DNA of 44,004 bases from CAWUKT01 sp041565275 (GTDB taxonomy: Bacteria > Bacteroidota > Bacteroidia > J057 > JADKCL01): positions 1 to 44,004 of the forward strand of contig JBFGVE010000008.1 in assembly GCA_041565275.1 (NCBI GenBank), written 5' to 3'. The first letter of the stretch is position 1. The number at the start of each line of letters is the position of its first letter. This document shows positions 32,919 to 41,153 of the stretch, in pieces. Position numbers and translations under genes: made by a program. The notes under the pieces are model-generated. The model saw only the letters and a list, made by a program, of their open reading frames with translations, did not search any database and was not told the origin of the DNA.

Positions 32919-33725
32919 TTATCTTCGATTATCCTCGACCATTCCGGTTTTCCTTGTATACTCATTTTTCTTGATCTTATTCTTGTTCAGTTTCTTTTGG
33001 TAAGCCCCCTGAATAATATCTGTCACCAACAATGCCCCCAGCACAAAATAGAAGGTGGTTTTACTCATGGCAGTGATCTCATTGCCAAATAATTCTATAT
33101 GCGCCAGATGACCGCCTTCGGTAACCAACATGATTCCTACAATAAAGAGGACAAACAAACCCAAGACCTCATACATCCTGTTCCTTTGTAAGAAGTTAGA
33201 GACGCGTCCTGCCATAGTCATCATCATCACGCCGCTGATAACAATCGCTGTTGCCATGACCCAAAAGACATCACTAAGCGCCATCGCGCTCAGGATAGAG
33301 TCAAAGGAGAATACAAGGTTCATAAGTACGATCATAGTAATGGTGGCCCCGACCGACTTGGGCTTAGCCTCTTGGGAAAGGCTGTCCTCTAAACTCAGCA
33401 TGTGCCAGATCTCTTTGACTGCGGTGTACATGATGAACATACCGCCTCCCAGCACAATCAAGCTATGAATGTTGAAATGTCCACTTACGTAATCATTCTC
33501 AGGGAAACCAAAAATGGGCTTCTGGACATATTTAATCAAAGAGACGAGAGCGAAAAGGAGGGCGATCCGTAGAAAGATGGCAATACCGATTCCCACATTC
33601 CGGACAAATCGCTGTTTATCTTTTGGAGCTCGCTTGGATTCAAGCGAGATATAAAGAAGGTTGTCAAAGCCCAAAACGGCCTGCAACAGGATCAACATTA
33701 GAAGGGTAAGGATATTTTCTATCAT
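32919..33725 (-). CDS. TerC-family integral membrane protein
   Basis: A 268-residue inner-membrane protein with about seven hydrophobic segments. The two conserved acidic motifs of the TerC superfamily are present: QAVLGFDNLLYI (Asp21) in the first helix and LMNLVFSFDSILSAMAL (Asp142) in a later one, related to each other as the family's internal repeat. Family members are linked to metal (mainly manganese) export and tellurite resistance; the ion is not readable here. A basic tail (KKLNKNKIKKNEYTRK) ends the protein. It is divergent from a SHOCT-like gene, 53 nt apart, with overlapping promoters. No metal riboswitch was recognised. Confidence 0.9.
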   Translation of the reverse strand: MIENILTLLMLILLQAVLGFDNLLYISLESKRAPKDKQRFVRNVGIGIAIFLRIALLFALVSLIKYVQKPIFGFPENDYVSGHFNIHSLIVLGGGMFIMYTAVKEIWHMLSLEDSLSQEAKPKSVGATITMIVLMNLVFSFDSILSAMALSDVFWVMATAIVISGVMMMTMAGRVSNFLQRNRMYEVLGLFVLFIVGIMLVTEGGHLAHIELFGNEITAMSKTTFYFVLGALLVTDIIQGAYQKKLNKNKIKKNEYTRKTGMVEDNRR

Positions 33726-33737
33726 GATTAAAGGAGC

Positions 33738-33771
33738 TTTGTCCTCAAAAATAAGGATTTATCTATCTTTG
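33738..33771 (+). promoter_or_regulatory. Bacteroidota promoter, nearly leaderless, for the gene at 33779
   Basis: TTTG (33738-33741), a 22-nt spacer, then TATCTTTG (33764-33771) is a full consensus match. The ATG is at 33779, so transcription should start within about two bases of it. On the minus strand CAAAAATA (33747-33754 or so) reads TATTTTTG and may be the -7 element of terC inside this spacer. Confidence 0.6.
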
Positions 33772-33778
33772 TCCCGTT

Positions 33779-34348
33779 ATGTACCGAGACTTTATCAAAA
33801 GGAAATTCCCTGCGAACGAATCCGAAGGTTTATATGTGACCCCTAACCTTGGTGGTTCCAAGTTGGGCCGCATTTTGAACAAAGAGACCCATATCCAAAC
33901 CGGGGACGTAGTAGCCTTCTACCTCGACTCAGGCTTCTTTGGTTCAACTTACTTTGTCCTGACCAATGACCACGGTTATTATCCAGGAGGCCAATTCCCA
34001 CTAGAAAATGTGAGGTCTGCCGAATCAGACGGTAAAACCCTGACCATTTTTATTGGAACCCTTACCGGGGCCACCAAAACCCAGGTCAAATTGGGAGATA
34101 GCAATGCCGCCACAGCTATTGCGAAGGTACTGGATGACCTTGCTTTCCACGATCCGGAAAAGGAGGCAGACCTCTCCGAGGCCAGTGATGATAAATATGC
34201 GGAGTTTGAAGGGCAGGCCATTGATTGGCTGAAATTGCGGGATGAAGTAATGCTCACGATCGATTTGCTACACGAAAAATTCCAGGATGGAAAGCTTTCC
34301 CTTCTGGAATATGAGGGCAAAAAGGCCGACTTGTTGAACAGGCTTTAA
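33779..34348 (+). CDS. Hypothetical protein with PH-like N-terminus and SHOCT-like C-terminus
   Basis: A 189-residue cytosolic protein without signal peptide. About residues 10-110 are beta-rich (VVAFYLDSGFFGSTYFVLTNDHGYY, KTLTIFIGTLTGATKTQVKLGD), with the look of a bacterial PH-like domain. An acidic linker (EKEADLSEASDDKYAEFEG) follows. The last ~35 residues, LLHEKFQDGKLSLLEYEGKKADLLNRL, have the SHOCT-domain pattern of short helices with a conserved L-x-x-G-x-hydrophobic-oligomerisation motif, often found at C-termini and thought to mediate oligomerisation. Function unknown. TatD follows 17 nt downstream, so the two are probably co-transcribed from the promoter at 33738. Confidence 0.65.
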   Translation: MYRDFIKRKFPANESEGLYVTPNLGGSKLGRILNKETHIQTGDVVAFYLDSGFFGSTYFVLTNDHGYYPGGQFPLENVRSAESDGKTLTIFIGTLTGATKTQVKLGDSNAATAIAKVLDDLAFHDPEKEADLSEASDDKYAEFEGQAIDWLKLRDEVMLTIDLLHEKFQDGKLSLLEYEGKKADLLNRL

Positions 34349-34365
34349 TTTTTTGGAACTCCCTA

Positions 34366-35139
34366 ATGCAATTCATAGATACCCACAGCCACCTTTACGC
34401 CAATAAACTCCGTCCTGACATAGAAGAGGTAGTGGAGCGTGCTCAGAATGTCCTCAGCCACATTTTCCTCCCCAATATCAATATCGATTCCATTGCCCCC
34501 ATGAATTCTCTCACAGAACGGGCACCTGACTTCTTTTTTCCCATGATGGGGCTTCACCCCTGCCACGTCAAAGAAGATTACAAGTCTGTGCTGGAACAGA
34601 TGGAAGCCGAATTCGAAAAGGGAAATTACTATGGCGTGGGCGAAACAGGTCTAGACCTTTATTGGGACAAAAGCCTTTTTGCTGAGCAGAGAGATTCTTT
34701 GAAGGTGCATTGTCGTTGGGCCCGGGAAATGGGCTTGCCACTGATCCTGCATGGCCGAAATGCCACGCCGGAGCTAATAGAATTGATCGCGGAAGAACAA
34801 GATGGGCGTCTTAAAGGGATTTTTCACTGTTTTGTGGGTAGTGTAGAAGAAGCGGCCCGCATCAAGGATCTCGGGTTCCTGATGGGAATTGGCGGTGTGA
34901 TCACCTATAAAAACAGCGGCTTGGCCCAAACCTGCGCCCAACTGGACCTGGCAGACTTAGTCTTGGAAACGGATTCCCCTTATTTGCCTCCGGTCCCTCA
35001 CCGGGGCCAGCGCAACGAAAGCTCCTACATTCCCATTATCGCGCGGAAACTCTCAGATGCAAAAGGATGTACTATCCCTGAAGTGTGTCGGATCACTAAC
35101 GAGAACACCTTAAAATTATTTGGGATAACAGAGGCATAG
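34366..35139 (+). CDS. TatD-family metal-dependent hydrolase
   Basis: A 257-residue TIM-barrel hydrolase of the amidohydrolase superfamily. Metal ligands are in place: the His-x-His of FIDTHSHLY (His7, His9), the Glu in YGVGETGLDLYWD, His in PLILHGRN, His in GIFHCFVGS, and Asp in LVLETDSPYLPPVPHRGQRNES. Family members are 3'-5' DNA/RNA exonucleases, involved in DNA repair and quality control, though some cleave D-tyrosyl esters or RNA. Length is normal. It lies 17 nt after the SHOCT-like gene and 83 nt before pyrF, which has its own promoter. Confidence 0.94.
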   Translation: MQFIDTHSHLYANKLRPDIEEVVERAQNVLSHIFLPNINIDSIAPMNSLTERAPDFFFPMMGLHPCHVKEDYKSVLEQMEAEFEKGNYYGVGETGLDLYWDKSLFAEQRDSLKVHCRWAREMGLPLILHGRNATPELIELIAEEQDGRLKGIFHCFVGSVEEAARIKDLGFLMGIGGVITYKNSGLAQTCAQLDLADLVLETDSPYLPPVPHRGQRNESSYIPIIARKLSDAKGCTIPEVCRITNENTLKLFGITEA

Positions 35140-35184
35140 ACAAGGAGGATCCGGATTACTAGAACCGACCTTAGGATAAACCTT

Positions 35185-35218
35185 TTTGAGACTTTTGAAA
35201 AAGGAAAGTTTACCTTTG
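35185..35218 (+). promoter_or_regulatory. Bacteroidota promoter, leaderless, for pyrF
   Basis: TTTG (35185-35188), 22-nt spacer, then TACCTTTG (35211-35218) is a full consensus match, with the ATG at 35223. Transcription should begin at or right beside the start codon. The spacer also contains a hairpin, CCTTTTT with AAAAAGG, that overlaps the -33 element. Confidence 0.6.
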
Positions 35219-35222
35219 GAGC

Positions 35223-36029
35223 ATGCATCCGACCGACCTTTCCAAGTCCATCCAGACAACCGGTTCCTTCTTGTGTATCGGCCTGGATACCGATCCTTTA
35301 CGGATTCCTGGACACCTGTGTGATCTTCCCGATCCGGTCTACGAATTCAATCGGCAGATCATAGAAGCGACCTCTGACCTTGCCGTTGCTTATAAACCCA
35401 ATCTCGCATTTTATGAAGCTCAGGGGCCTGCCGGTTGGGAATCGCTGGAAAAGACCCTGGAAGTTATTCCGGAAGGGATTATGACCATTGCAGATGCCAA
35501 GCGTGGTGACATCGGCAATACCTCTCGCCTCTATGCACGTACATTTTTCGAAACTTATGGTTTTGATGCCGTGACCGTTGCACCTTATATGGGATATGAT
35601 TCAGTCGCTCCATTTCTTGAATACGAAAATAAATGGGTTTTTCTACTGGCTCTTACCTCTAATCCAGGCGCCAAAGACTTCCAATGGCACATGGAAGAGG
35701 GCATGCCACTATATGAAAAAGTAGTTCGCAAAGGAGAAGAATGGGCTCAGAAATTACCAGGTCATTTGGGTTATGTCACTGGAGCCACCCGGCCCGAGTA
35801 TATCGGCGAGGTCCGGACCCTGGCACCAGAGGCTTTTTTCCTGGTTCCCGGAGTAGGCGCACAAGGGGGGAACCTTAAATTAGTTGCAGAGCAGGGCATG
35901 AATACCCATACCGGGTTGCTGGTCAATAGCAGCCGGGGCATCATCTATGCAAGTCCGGGCGAGGACTTTGCCGAGGCTGCCAGGGCCAAGGCATTGGAGT
36001 TGGTCGGCCAAATGAAAAGCTTAATTTGA
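35223..36029 (+). CDS. pyrF: Orotidine 5'-phosphate decarboxylase
   Basis: A 268-residue enzyme that decarboxylates OMP to UMP, the final step of pyrimidine nucleotide synthesis. The active-site motif is TIADAKRGDIGNTS (Asp91, Lys93 and Asp96 form the charged Asp-Lys-Asp network). LCIGLDTDP at residue 17 and AVTVAPYMGYDSV, then WVFLLALTSNPGAKDFQ, fit the longer subfamily of about 270 residues (type 2). Near the C-terminus, FFLVPGVGAQGG and NSSRGIIYASPG bind the phosphate. Start is the first ATG after a very close promoter. No other pyr genes are nearby, and the next gene is a methyltransferase 65 nt away. Confidence 0.97.
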   Translation: MHPTDLSKSIQTTGSFLCIGLDTDPLRIPGHLCDLPDPVYEFNRQIIEATSDLAVAYKPNLAFYEAQGPAGWESLEKTLEVIPEGIMTIADAKRGDIGNTSRLYARTFFETYGFDAVTVAPYMGYDSVAPFLEYENKWVFLLALTSNPGAKDFQWHMEEGMPLYEKVVRKGEEWAQKLPGHLGYVTGATRPEYIGEVRTLAPEAFFLVPGVGAQGGNLKLVAEQGMNTHTGLLVNSSRGIIYASPGEDFAEAARAKALELVGQMKSLI

Positions 36030-36094
36030 TGAAAGGAACCGGAATTGGTCATCCAATTAAAAGGCTTGGATCGTAGAGTTGCGCTTCGATAGGG

Positions 36095-36994
36095 ATGGTC
36101 CTAAATTGCGGTGTGATACAAGCTTCCACCCCCAAAGGATTCAGTGATTATGAACTTATTGATTCCGGTAATGGAGCCAAACTCGAACGGTTTGGCGGAT
36201 ATGTCCTGTGGCGGCCAGAGCCGCAAGCTGTGTGGAGCCCTCATTTATCAGAAGCAGAATGGGAAAAGCTGGCCCACACCCGGTTTCAACCTGATGGAAG
36301 TTCTGCAGGCTCGTGGAACCACTTCAGGGAAATGCCAGACCAGTGGTTTATCACCTACCACAGCAAAGGCATGAAGCTCCGTTTCCGCCTGGGCTTGACC
36401 CGGTTCAAGCATGTCGGGATATTTCCGGAACAAGCCTATAATTGGGACTTCATATACCGGCAGTGCAAGGCCCGGCCGGGTGCTTCCGTCCTCAACCTCT
36501 TTGCTTATACTGGGGGTGCCAGTTTAGCCGCAAAGGCAGCCAGTGCAGATGTCATTCACTGCGATTCTATCCGCCAGGTCGTCAACTGGGCCAAGGTCAA
36601 TATGGAAGCTTCCAGACTCGACAATATTCGTTGGCTTGTAGAGGATGCCTTTAAGTTTGTAAAGAGAGAAGCTGCCAGAGGGCGTACTTACCAGGGAATT
36701 ATTTTAGATCCACCCGCTTGGGGCCATGGTCCGAAAGGGGAAAAGTGGAAGCTCGACGACCAGATCAACGAACTGGTGAAATACGTCACCAATATCCTTG
36801 CCCCGAAAAATTACTTCCTTGTTTTCAATGCCTATTCGCTGGGATATTCTCCTTTGATCCTCGAGAACCTGATCCGCACCCATTTACCCAGTGACAAGAT
36901 CAGATACCTCGAAAAAGGTGAACTTTATTTGCCAGACAAGTACCAACGAAAATTGCCTGCCGGGATCTATGCCCGGTTCAGTGATCTACCTTGA
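36095..36994 (+). CDS. Class I SAM-dependent methyltransferase, RlmI/RlmK-like
   Basis: A 299-residue cytosolic enzyme. The N-terminal part (about 10-125) has short beta segments (YELIDSGNGAKLERFGGYVLWRPEPQAVW, WFITYHSKGMKLRFRLGLTRFKHVGIFPEQ). The Rossmann part carries VLNLFAYTGGASLAAKAAS as the SAM-binding motif, DVIHCDSIRQVVNWAKVN, and the catalytic-site LDPPAWGHGPKGEKW. This arrangement fits the Methyltrans_SAM family of rRNA m5C methyltransferases, but no PUA domain is present, so the RNA target is unsure. It is convergent with the GT-C/methyltransferase fusion gene, with a 17-nt overlap of the 3' ends. Confidence 0.88.
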   Translation: MVLNCGVIQASTPKGFSDYELIDSGNGAKLERFGGYVLWRPEPQAVWSPHLSEAEWEKLAHTRFQPDGSSAGSWNHFREMPDQWFITYHSKGMKLRFRLGLTRFKHVGIFPEQAYNWDFIYRQCKARPGASVLNLFAYTGGASLAAKAASADVIHCDSIRQVVNWAKVNMEASRLDNIRWLVEDAFKFVKREAARGRTYQGIILDPPAWGHGPKGEKWKLDDQINELVKYVTNILAPKNYFLVFNAYSLGYSPLILENLIRTHLPSDKIRYLEKGELYLPDKYQRKLPAGIYARFSDLP

Positions 36995-38927
36995 CGGGTT
37001 GTTCCTCCAGAACGTAGATCACCTGGCGGAAAAACAATAAAGTACGGAATTCTTCTCTGGCTGTAAGCCTAAGACCACAATCCTCAAATACCTGCTTCCA
37101 TCCTGCATCATCTTTGTTGGTATGGGGGTGCCCGGAAAATTCTAGATTGACCAAACTATCGGTAAAATAGGTCAAATACTTCTGGACAGGGTTCTTGTAA
37201 ATATCTTCCATGACGATGATCCTTCCCCGCGAAACCCGGATAGCTTCTCTTAAAACAATCTCCGGATCAGCGATGTGATGGAGGACAGTAATCAACATAG
37301 CAACGGAAAAAGAACCGTCCTCAAAGGGTAGCTTTCTACCATTGTATATAAGGGGTTCCACATCGTCAAAGAAACTGATATTTTTCACGTCCACTGGCTG
37401 CACCTCGAAACCACGGTTCCGCAACTCCCGGCACAATCCTCCGTTTCCTGTCCCAATATCCAACACTTGGTCACCAGATTTCAAGAATACTGCAATGCGG
37501 TCAAGCTTAATGTTCATGCGGGCGGGGATACTCCGGCGCAACCAGGCTTTCAAATAGGGTCTTTCCCGCACCCGATCTTCCAGTGTCTTGGCACCCGCAT
37601 CAAACTGGATCTCAAAGAAGAGATAGGTGAACAATGCCCCATATTCTATCCAGAGGACCCAGGAAACTTCCTGGTAAGCACGATTTGTATAGGTAAGGTA
37701 AGTCAGAGGCAGAAAAATAGACCAGATCACAGGAAAGCGATAACGGCTGAGTGCAGCAAAACCGATTAAAGGAGTAATGTACCATGGGTGAATAACCGGC
37801 TGAAGAACCTGGTATATACCCAATGCTGCCAACATCATCAGGGGCAAACCGCTCCAGGTCTTGTCTTTCTCCCGAATGGCCAGCCAAAGGATCAGTCCCA
37901 TACCCATCCACGGTAAGATCCGGTTAACCCAGTAGCCTTCCGATCCCATCAGCCTCCTGCCCAAATAGTAGATATTGGCATTGAATTCAAAGGAATGAAA
38001 ATAGAGGCGGATGGATTCCCCATAATTGGCAATATTTTCTAAATCGAAGAGAAAGGCAAAGAGCCCAAGGGTTAGAATCCCAGAGGATATTCCAAGCAGA
38101 ATGGCACGTCCCCAACCCATTCGCCGGATGAAAAAAGGAAAAAACAGAACCGGCAGGAGTTTAGATCCGATGGCCAGAGCGACAGGTAGGGCTGCAGCTA
38201 CATAGGTAAAACTTCTTCCCGAACGAACCAGTACCCACAGGGCCAGTAAAGAGAAGAACAACATAAAACCCTCAAAATGGACGTTTCCGACGACTTCCAG
38301 CATCACCAGGGGATTTAAGGCATAGATCAGCACCCAGCGACTGGGCCGGTGAAATAGCCTCAATAATTTCCTGATCAGGGCAATGCTCCCAATTTCGGCT
38401 AGCAAGAGGAAGTATTTCATGACGACTACCATTCCCAGCAGACTCTCTCCTGCAACCCAGGCCGCAAATCGAAACACTACCTGCAAGACAGGTGGATATA
38501 CAGTGAAATACTGTTGAGAATTCAGATGTGGATAAACCTCTGCATAGATGGGGTTGGTGCCCCGGATGAGTTGATTTAACTCCTGGGGTGTTTTTTCCAG
38601 CAATCCATAGCCATCTCTGACCAGATGTCCATCCCAAACAAATCGGTAGAAATCATCTGAATAATTGGGCAGGCTGAACAACAAAGCCAATCTAAATGCA
38701 ATCGAGGCATAACACAGCAAATTGACATCCTTTTCCTTCCAGTCGGGAGAGATCAGAAGAAAATAAAGGACAAACAGAAAGCAATATGTGAGTAAAAAGG
38801 GAACCTGTACAGAAGTTCCGAAATCACCCTCCCAGTCAGTCCTGCCCTGACAATACTGAATGAAGACCAATCCTGCCAAGAACAGAAGCAATGAAAACCA
38901 ATGCTTTATTTTAAGGGAGGGTGACAT
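36978..38927 (-). CDS. GT-C membrane glycosyltransferase fused to SAM methyltransferase
   Basis: A 649-residue protein. Residues 1-440 contain about ten hydrophobic segments and a GT-C layout: after the second helix comes PNYSDDFYRFVWDGHLVRDGYG with the acidic pair (DD) typical of polyprenyl-phosphate mannosyltransferases (GT87-like). Residues ~455-649 are a soluble class I methyltransferase: VLDIGTGNGGLCRELRNRG (488 on), VQPVDV, LPFEDGSFSVAMLITVLHHI and REAIRVSRGRIIVMEDIY, as in Methyltransf_11. A fusion of these two activities suggests a glycan transferred from a lipid donor and then capped or trimmed by methylation. It is the last gene of the glycan operon, 12 nt after the CslA-like gene. 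Substrates inferred. Confidence 0.85.
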   Translation of the reverse strand: MSPSLKIKHWFSLLLFLAGLVFIQYCQGRTDWEGDFGTSVQVPFLLTYCFLFVLYFLLISPDWKEKDVNLLCYASIAFRLALLFSLPNYSDDFYRFVWDGHLVRDGYGLLEKTPQELNQLIRGTNPIYAEVYPHLNSQQYFTVYPPVLQVVFRFAAWVAGESLLGMVVVMKYFLLLAEIGSIALIRKLLRLFHRPSRWVLIYALNPLVMLEVVGNVHFEGFMLFFSLLALWVLVRSGRSFTYVAAALPVALAIGSKLLPVLFFPFFIRRMGWGRAILLGISSGILTLGLFAFLFDLENIANYGESIRLYFHSFEFNANIYYLGRRLMGSEGYWVNRILPWMGMGLILWLAIREKDKTWSGLPLMMLAALGIYQVLQPVIHPWYITPLIGFAALSRYRFPVIWSIFLPLTYLTYTNRAYQEVSWVLWIEYGALFTYLFFEIQFDAGAKTLEDRVRERPYLKAWLRRSIPARMNIKLDRIAVFLKSGDQVLDIGTGNGGLCRELRNRGFEVQPVDVKNISFFDDVEPLIYNGRKLPFEDGSFSVAMLITVLHHIADPEIVLREAIRVSRGRIIVMEDIYKNPVQKYLTYFTDSLVNLEFSGHPHTNKDDAGWKQVFEDCGLRLTAREEFRTLLFFRQVIYVLEEQPVKVDH

Positions 38928-38939
38928 GGCCTCAATAGC

Positions 38940-40433
38940 TCAGGTCCGAACCAGAGCGTGGCGAATGGAATAATAGAAGATGGCCCCAAAACCCAGCGTG
39001 AGCAAGGCATGGTAGGGAATCAATGTATAGTCATGAAGGGTTATCCCCAGGATTATCCCTCCGATAAAATAGAGGCACAATATCCCCTCCATCAAGGTAA
39101 GGGGAGTAAGTGTTTTGGTAAGGTATATGGATTTTTCTTTCCAGGTATCCTTAACGTCCCTGATGTTGAACTTCGGGGTGCGGATAAAAGGTGATTTAAT
39201 TCCCAGGTAGCCCTCCAGGGTAGCAATGGCATTGTGAAGGGAAAGACCCATTGAAATGGCGAGAAAAATGGGAAAGGTGCCTATAAATCGAAAGAATCTT
39301 CCGGGGCCTTTGCCTGTTTCCCGGTTGGTCTGCGAGACCCAGAAGAAGAAGACAAGAGCGACCAGGCTGAGCAAAAAGAAAGAAGCAATGTTGAAGGCAC
39401 TGCTCAATACAGGGTTTTCCACTTTAAAGAATAACAGGGGTACACTCAAGAGGGCAGTCACGAGAATGCAAATGAAAAGAAAGCTATTCAACAGGTGGAA
39501 GGTAGCATGGATCTTAGTCCAAAAGGACAACTTGGCGCTAAGCACTTTCCAGAGATTTTTCCTGGCGGTTTCCGCAGCCCCTTTCGTCCAGCGAAATTGT
39601 TGTGATTTGATGGCGCTCATAGCTGCAGGAAGCTCCGCGGGTGAGCCCAGGCTCTCTTTGTAGAGGAAACGCCAGCCATTCAACTGAGCACGGTAACTCA
39701 GGTCCAGGTCTTCGGTAAGGGTGTCTGCATGCCAGCCTCCGGCATCGGAGATGCATTCTTTACGCCAAACACCAGCGGTACCATTGAAATTGATAAAATG
39801 CCCGGCTGAGTTCCTTCCCTTCTGCTCAACGGAAAAATGAGCATCCAGGGCAAAAGCTTGAAGTCTCGTCAGGATAGAATATTTTTCATTGATATGTTCC
39901 CAACGGGTCTGAACCACCCCAATCCCGGCATCCTCAAAATAAGGGACTGTTTTCTGTAAAAAATCGGGATAAGGAACAAAGTCTGCATCAAATATGGCGA
40001 TAAACTCACCTTTGGCGATCTCCAACCCATATTGCAATGCTCCCGCCTTAAATCCCACGCGTTCAGGCCGGCGAACTGCCTCGATCATAATGCCCTTGGT
40101 TTGTTGCTCTTCCACCAGACGGTCTATCAGTGCGACCGTCTCATCGTCGGAATCGTCAAGCACCTGGATCTCCAGCCGGTCCTTTGGATAATCAAATGCA
40201 CATACCGATCTGATCAGGCGCTCTACCACGTACAATTCGTTGTAAACAGGCAGTTGTACCGTCACCATAGGCCAATCCGATCTGTTTGCAGGCAATTCCG
40301 GCTCCGCCACAGGTGAAAGGCGAACTTTCTTCCGGAAGCGCAAATAAAGAACTGTTAAGTGAACCTGTATCCCACTGTAAAGAAAGATAAAGGTCAGTGC
40401 AATTAAGTACAGTATAAAAAGGAATATTCCCAT
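38940..40433 (-). CDS. Family 2 processive glycosyltransferase, CesA/CslA-like
   Basis: A 497-residue membrane enzyme. One N-terminal helix (1-20) is followed by the GT2 catalytic domain (about 55-285): VQLPVYNELYVVERLI, VLDDSDDET (first Asp pair), FDADFVP (Asp149, Asp151), TLTEDLDLSY (TED 240-242) and QQFRW (278-282). A D, DxD, TED, QxxRW set defines processive beta-glycan synthases. At least four C-terminal helices (about 310-330, 345-365, 450-470, 475-492) form the likely export pore. The overall layout resembles CslA glucomannan synthases and bacterial relatives rather than BcsA (no PilZ domain). It lies between a DPM-like GT2 and the GT-C fusion, 15 and 12 nt from them. Confidence 0.9.
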   Translation of the reverse strand: MGIFLFILYLIALTFIFLYSGIQVHLTVLYLRFRKKVRLSPVAEPELPANRSDWPMVTVQLPVYNELYVVERLIRSVCAFDYPKDRLEIQVLDDSDDETVALIDRLVEEQQTKGIMIEAVRRPERVGFKAGALQYGLEIAKGEFIAIFDADFVPYPDFLQKTVPYFEDAGIGVVQTRWEHINEKYSILTRLQAFALDAHFSVEQKGRNSAGHFINFNGTAGVWRKECISDAGGWHADTLTEDLDLSYRAQLNGWRFLYKESLGSPAELPAAMSAIKSQQFRWTKGAAETARKNLWKVLSAKLSFWTKIHATFHLLNSFLFICILVTALLSVPLLFFKVENPVLSSAFNIASFFLLSLVALVFFFWVSQTNRETGKGPGRFFRFIGTFPIFLAISMGLSLHNAIATLEGYLGIKSPFIRTPKFNIRDVKDTWKEKSIYLTKTLTPLTLMEGILCLYFIGGIILGITLHDYTLIPYHALLTLGFGAIFYYSIRHALVRT

Positions 40434-40448
40434 ATCAGCTTTGAAAGC

Positions 40449-41144
40449 CTACAAATATCGAAAAATCGTGTAAAGAATCTTATAACCCGCCAAGACCGTC
40501 CCTTTTACCGTTCCTGTGATCTTCGAGACACCAATCCTTTTGCGGTAATGAACAGGTACTTCGGTAACCTTATATTTTCTCTTGGCAGCCTTGAGTTGCA
40601 TTTCAACCGTCCACCCGTAGGTCTGGTCTTTCATGTCTAGCTCCAGCAATTTATCAAACTTGATGGCACGGAAAGGCCCGAGATCGGTGTATTTGACCCC
40701 GTAGAAGAGGCGTATCAGTGTGGTCGCCAGCCAATTCCCAAACAGCTGCTGGGGCTGCATAGCTCCCTTCTCTCGGTTCCCAAGGGACCGGGAACCGATC
40801 ACCATGTCGTAGTTCGAGTCAATGACCGGCCTGACGACATCTCCCATTTGATCCGGGAAATCTGAATAGTCTCCGTCTATGAATACGATGATATCGGGTC
40901 GGTCCTCACCCTGCTTTGCATCTGCGTAAGCAATGCCCGCCAAGCAAGCAAAACCATAGCCTCTCCGAAGTTCGCGTATCACAGTTGCCCCGGCAGCCAG
41001 TGCATTTTCTTCAGTCTTGTCAGTGGATGAATTGTTGACCACAACAACTTCCTGAACCAAACCTCCCGGTATGTCTCCCACCACTTTTCCTATGGATTCT
41101 GCTTCGTTGAAAGCAGGTACAATGACCAGGATCTTTTTCTGCAT
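40449..41144 (-). CDS. Family 2 glycosyltransferase, dolichol-phosphate mannosyltransferase-like
   Basis: A 231-residue enzyme, probably cytosolic and peripheral on the membrane. ILVIVPAFNEAESIGKVV at the N-terminus, VVVVNNSSTDKTEENALAAGATVI, RELRRGYGFACLAGI and the metal-binding DIIVFIDGDYSD (DGD) form a GT2/DPM1 catalytic domain. MVIGSRSLGNREKGAM and TDLGPFRAIKFDKLLELDM follow, as in polyprenyl-phosphate sugar synthases. It likely charges a polyprenyl phosphate with a hexose, which would supply the GT-C enzyme encoded two genes later. No C-terminal membrane helix beyond a short amphipathic end. Starts 9 nt after the 4Fe-4S gene. Confidence 0.9.
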   Translation of the reverse strand: MQKKILVIVPAFNEAESIGKVVGDIPGGLVQEVVVVNNSSTDKTEENALAAGATVIRELRRGYGFACLAGIAYADAKQGEDRPDIIVFIDGDYSDFPDQMGDVVRPVIDSNYDMVIGSRSLGNREKGAMQPQQLFGNWLATTLIRLFYGVKYTDLGPFRAIKFDKLLELDMKDQTYGWTVEMQLKAAKRKYKVTEVPVHYRKRIGVSKITGTVKGTVLAGYKILYTIFRYL

Positions 41145-41153
41145 CCGGTGAAG

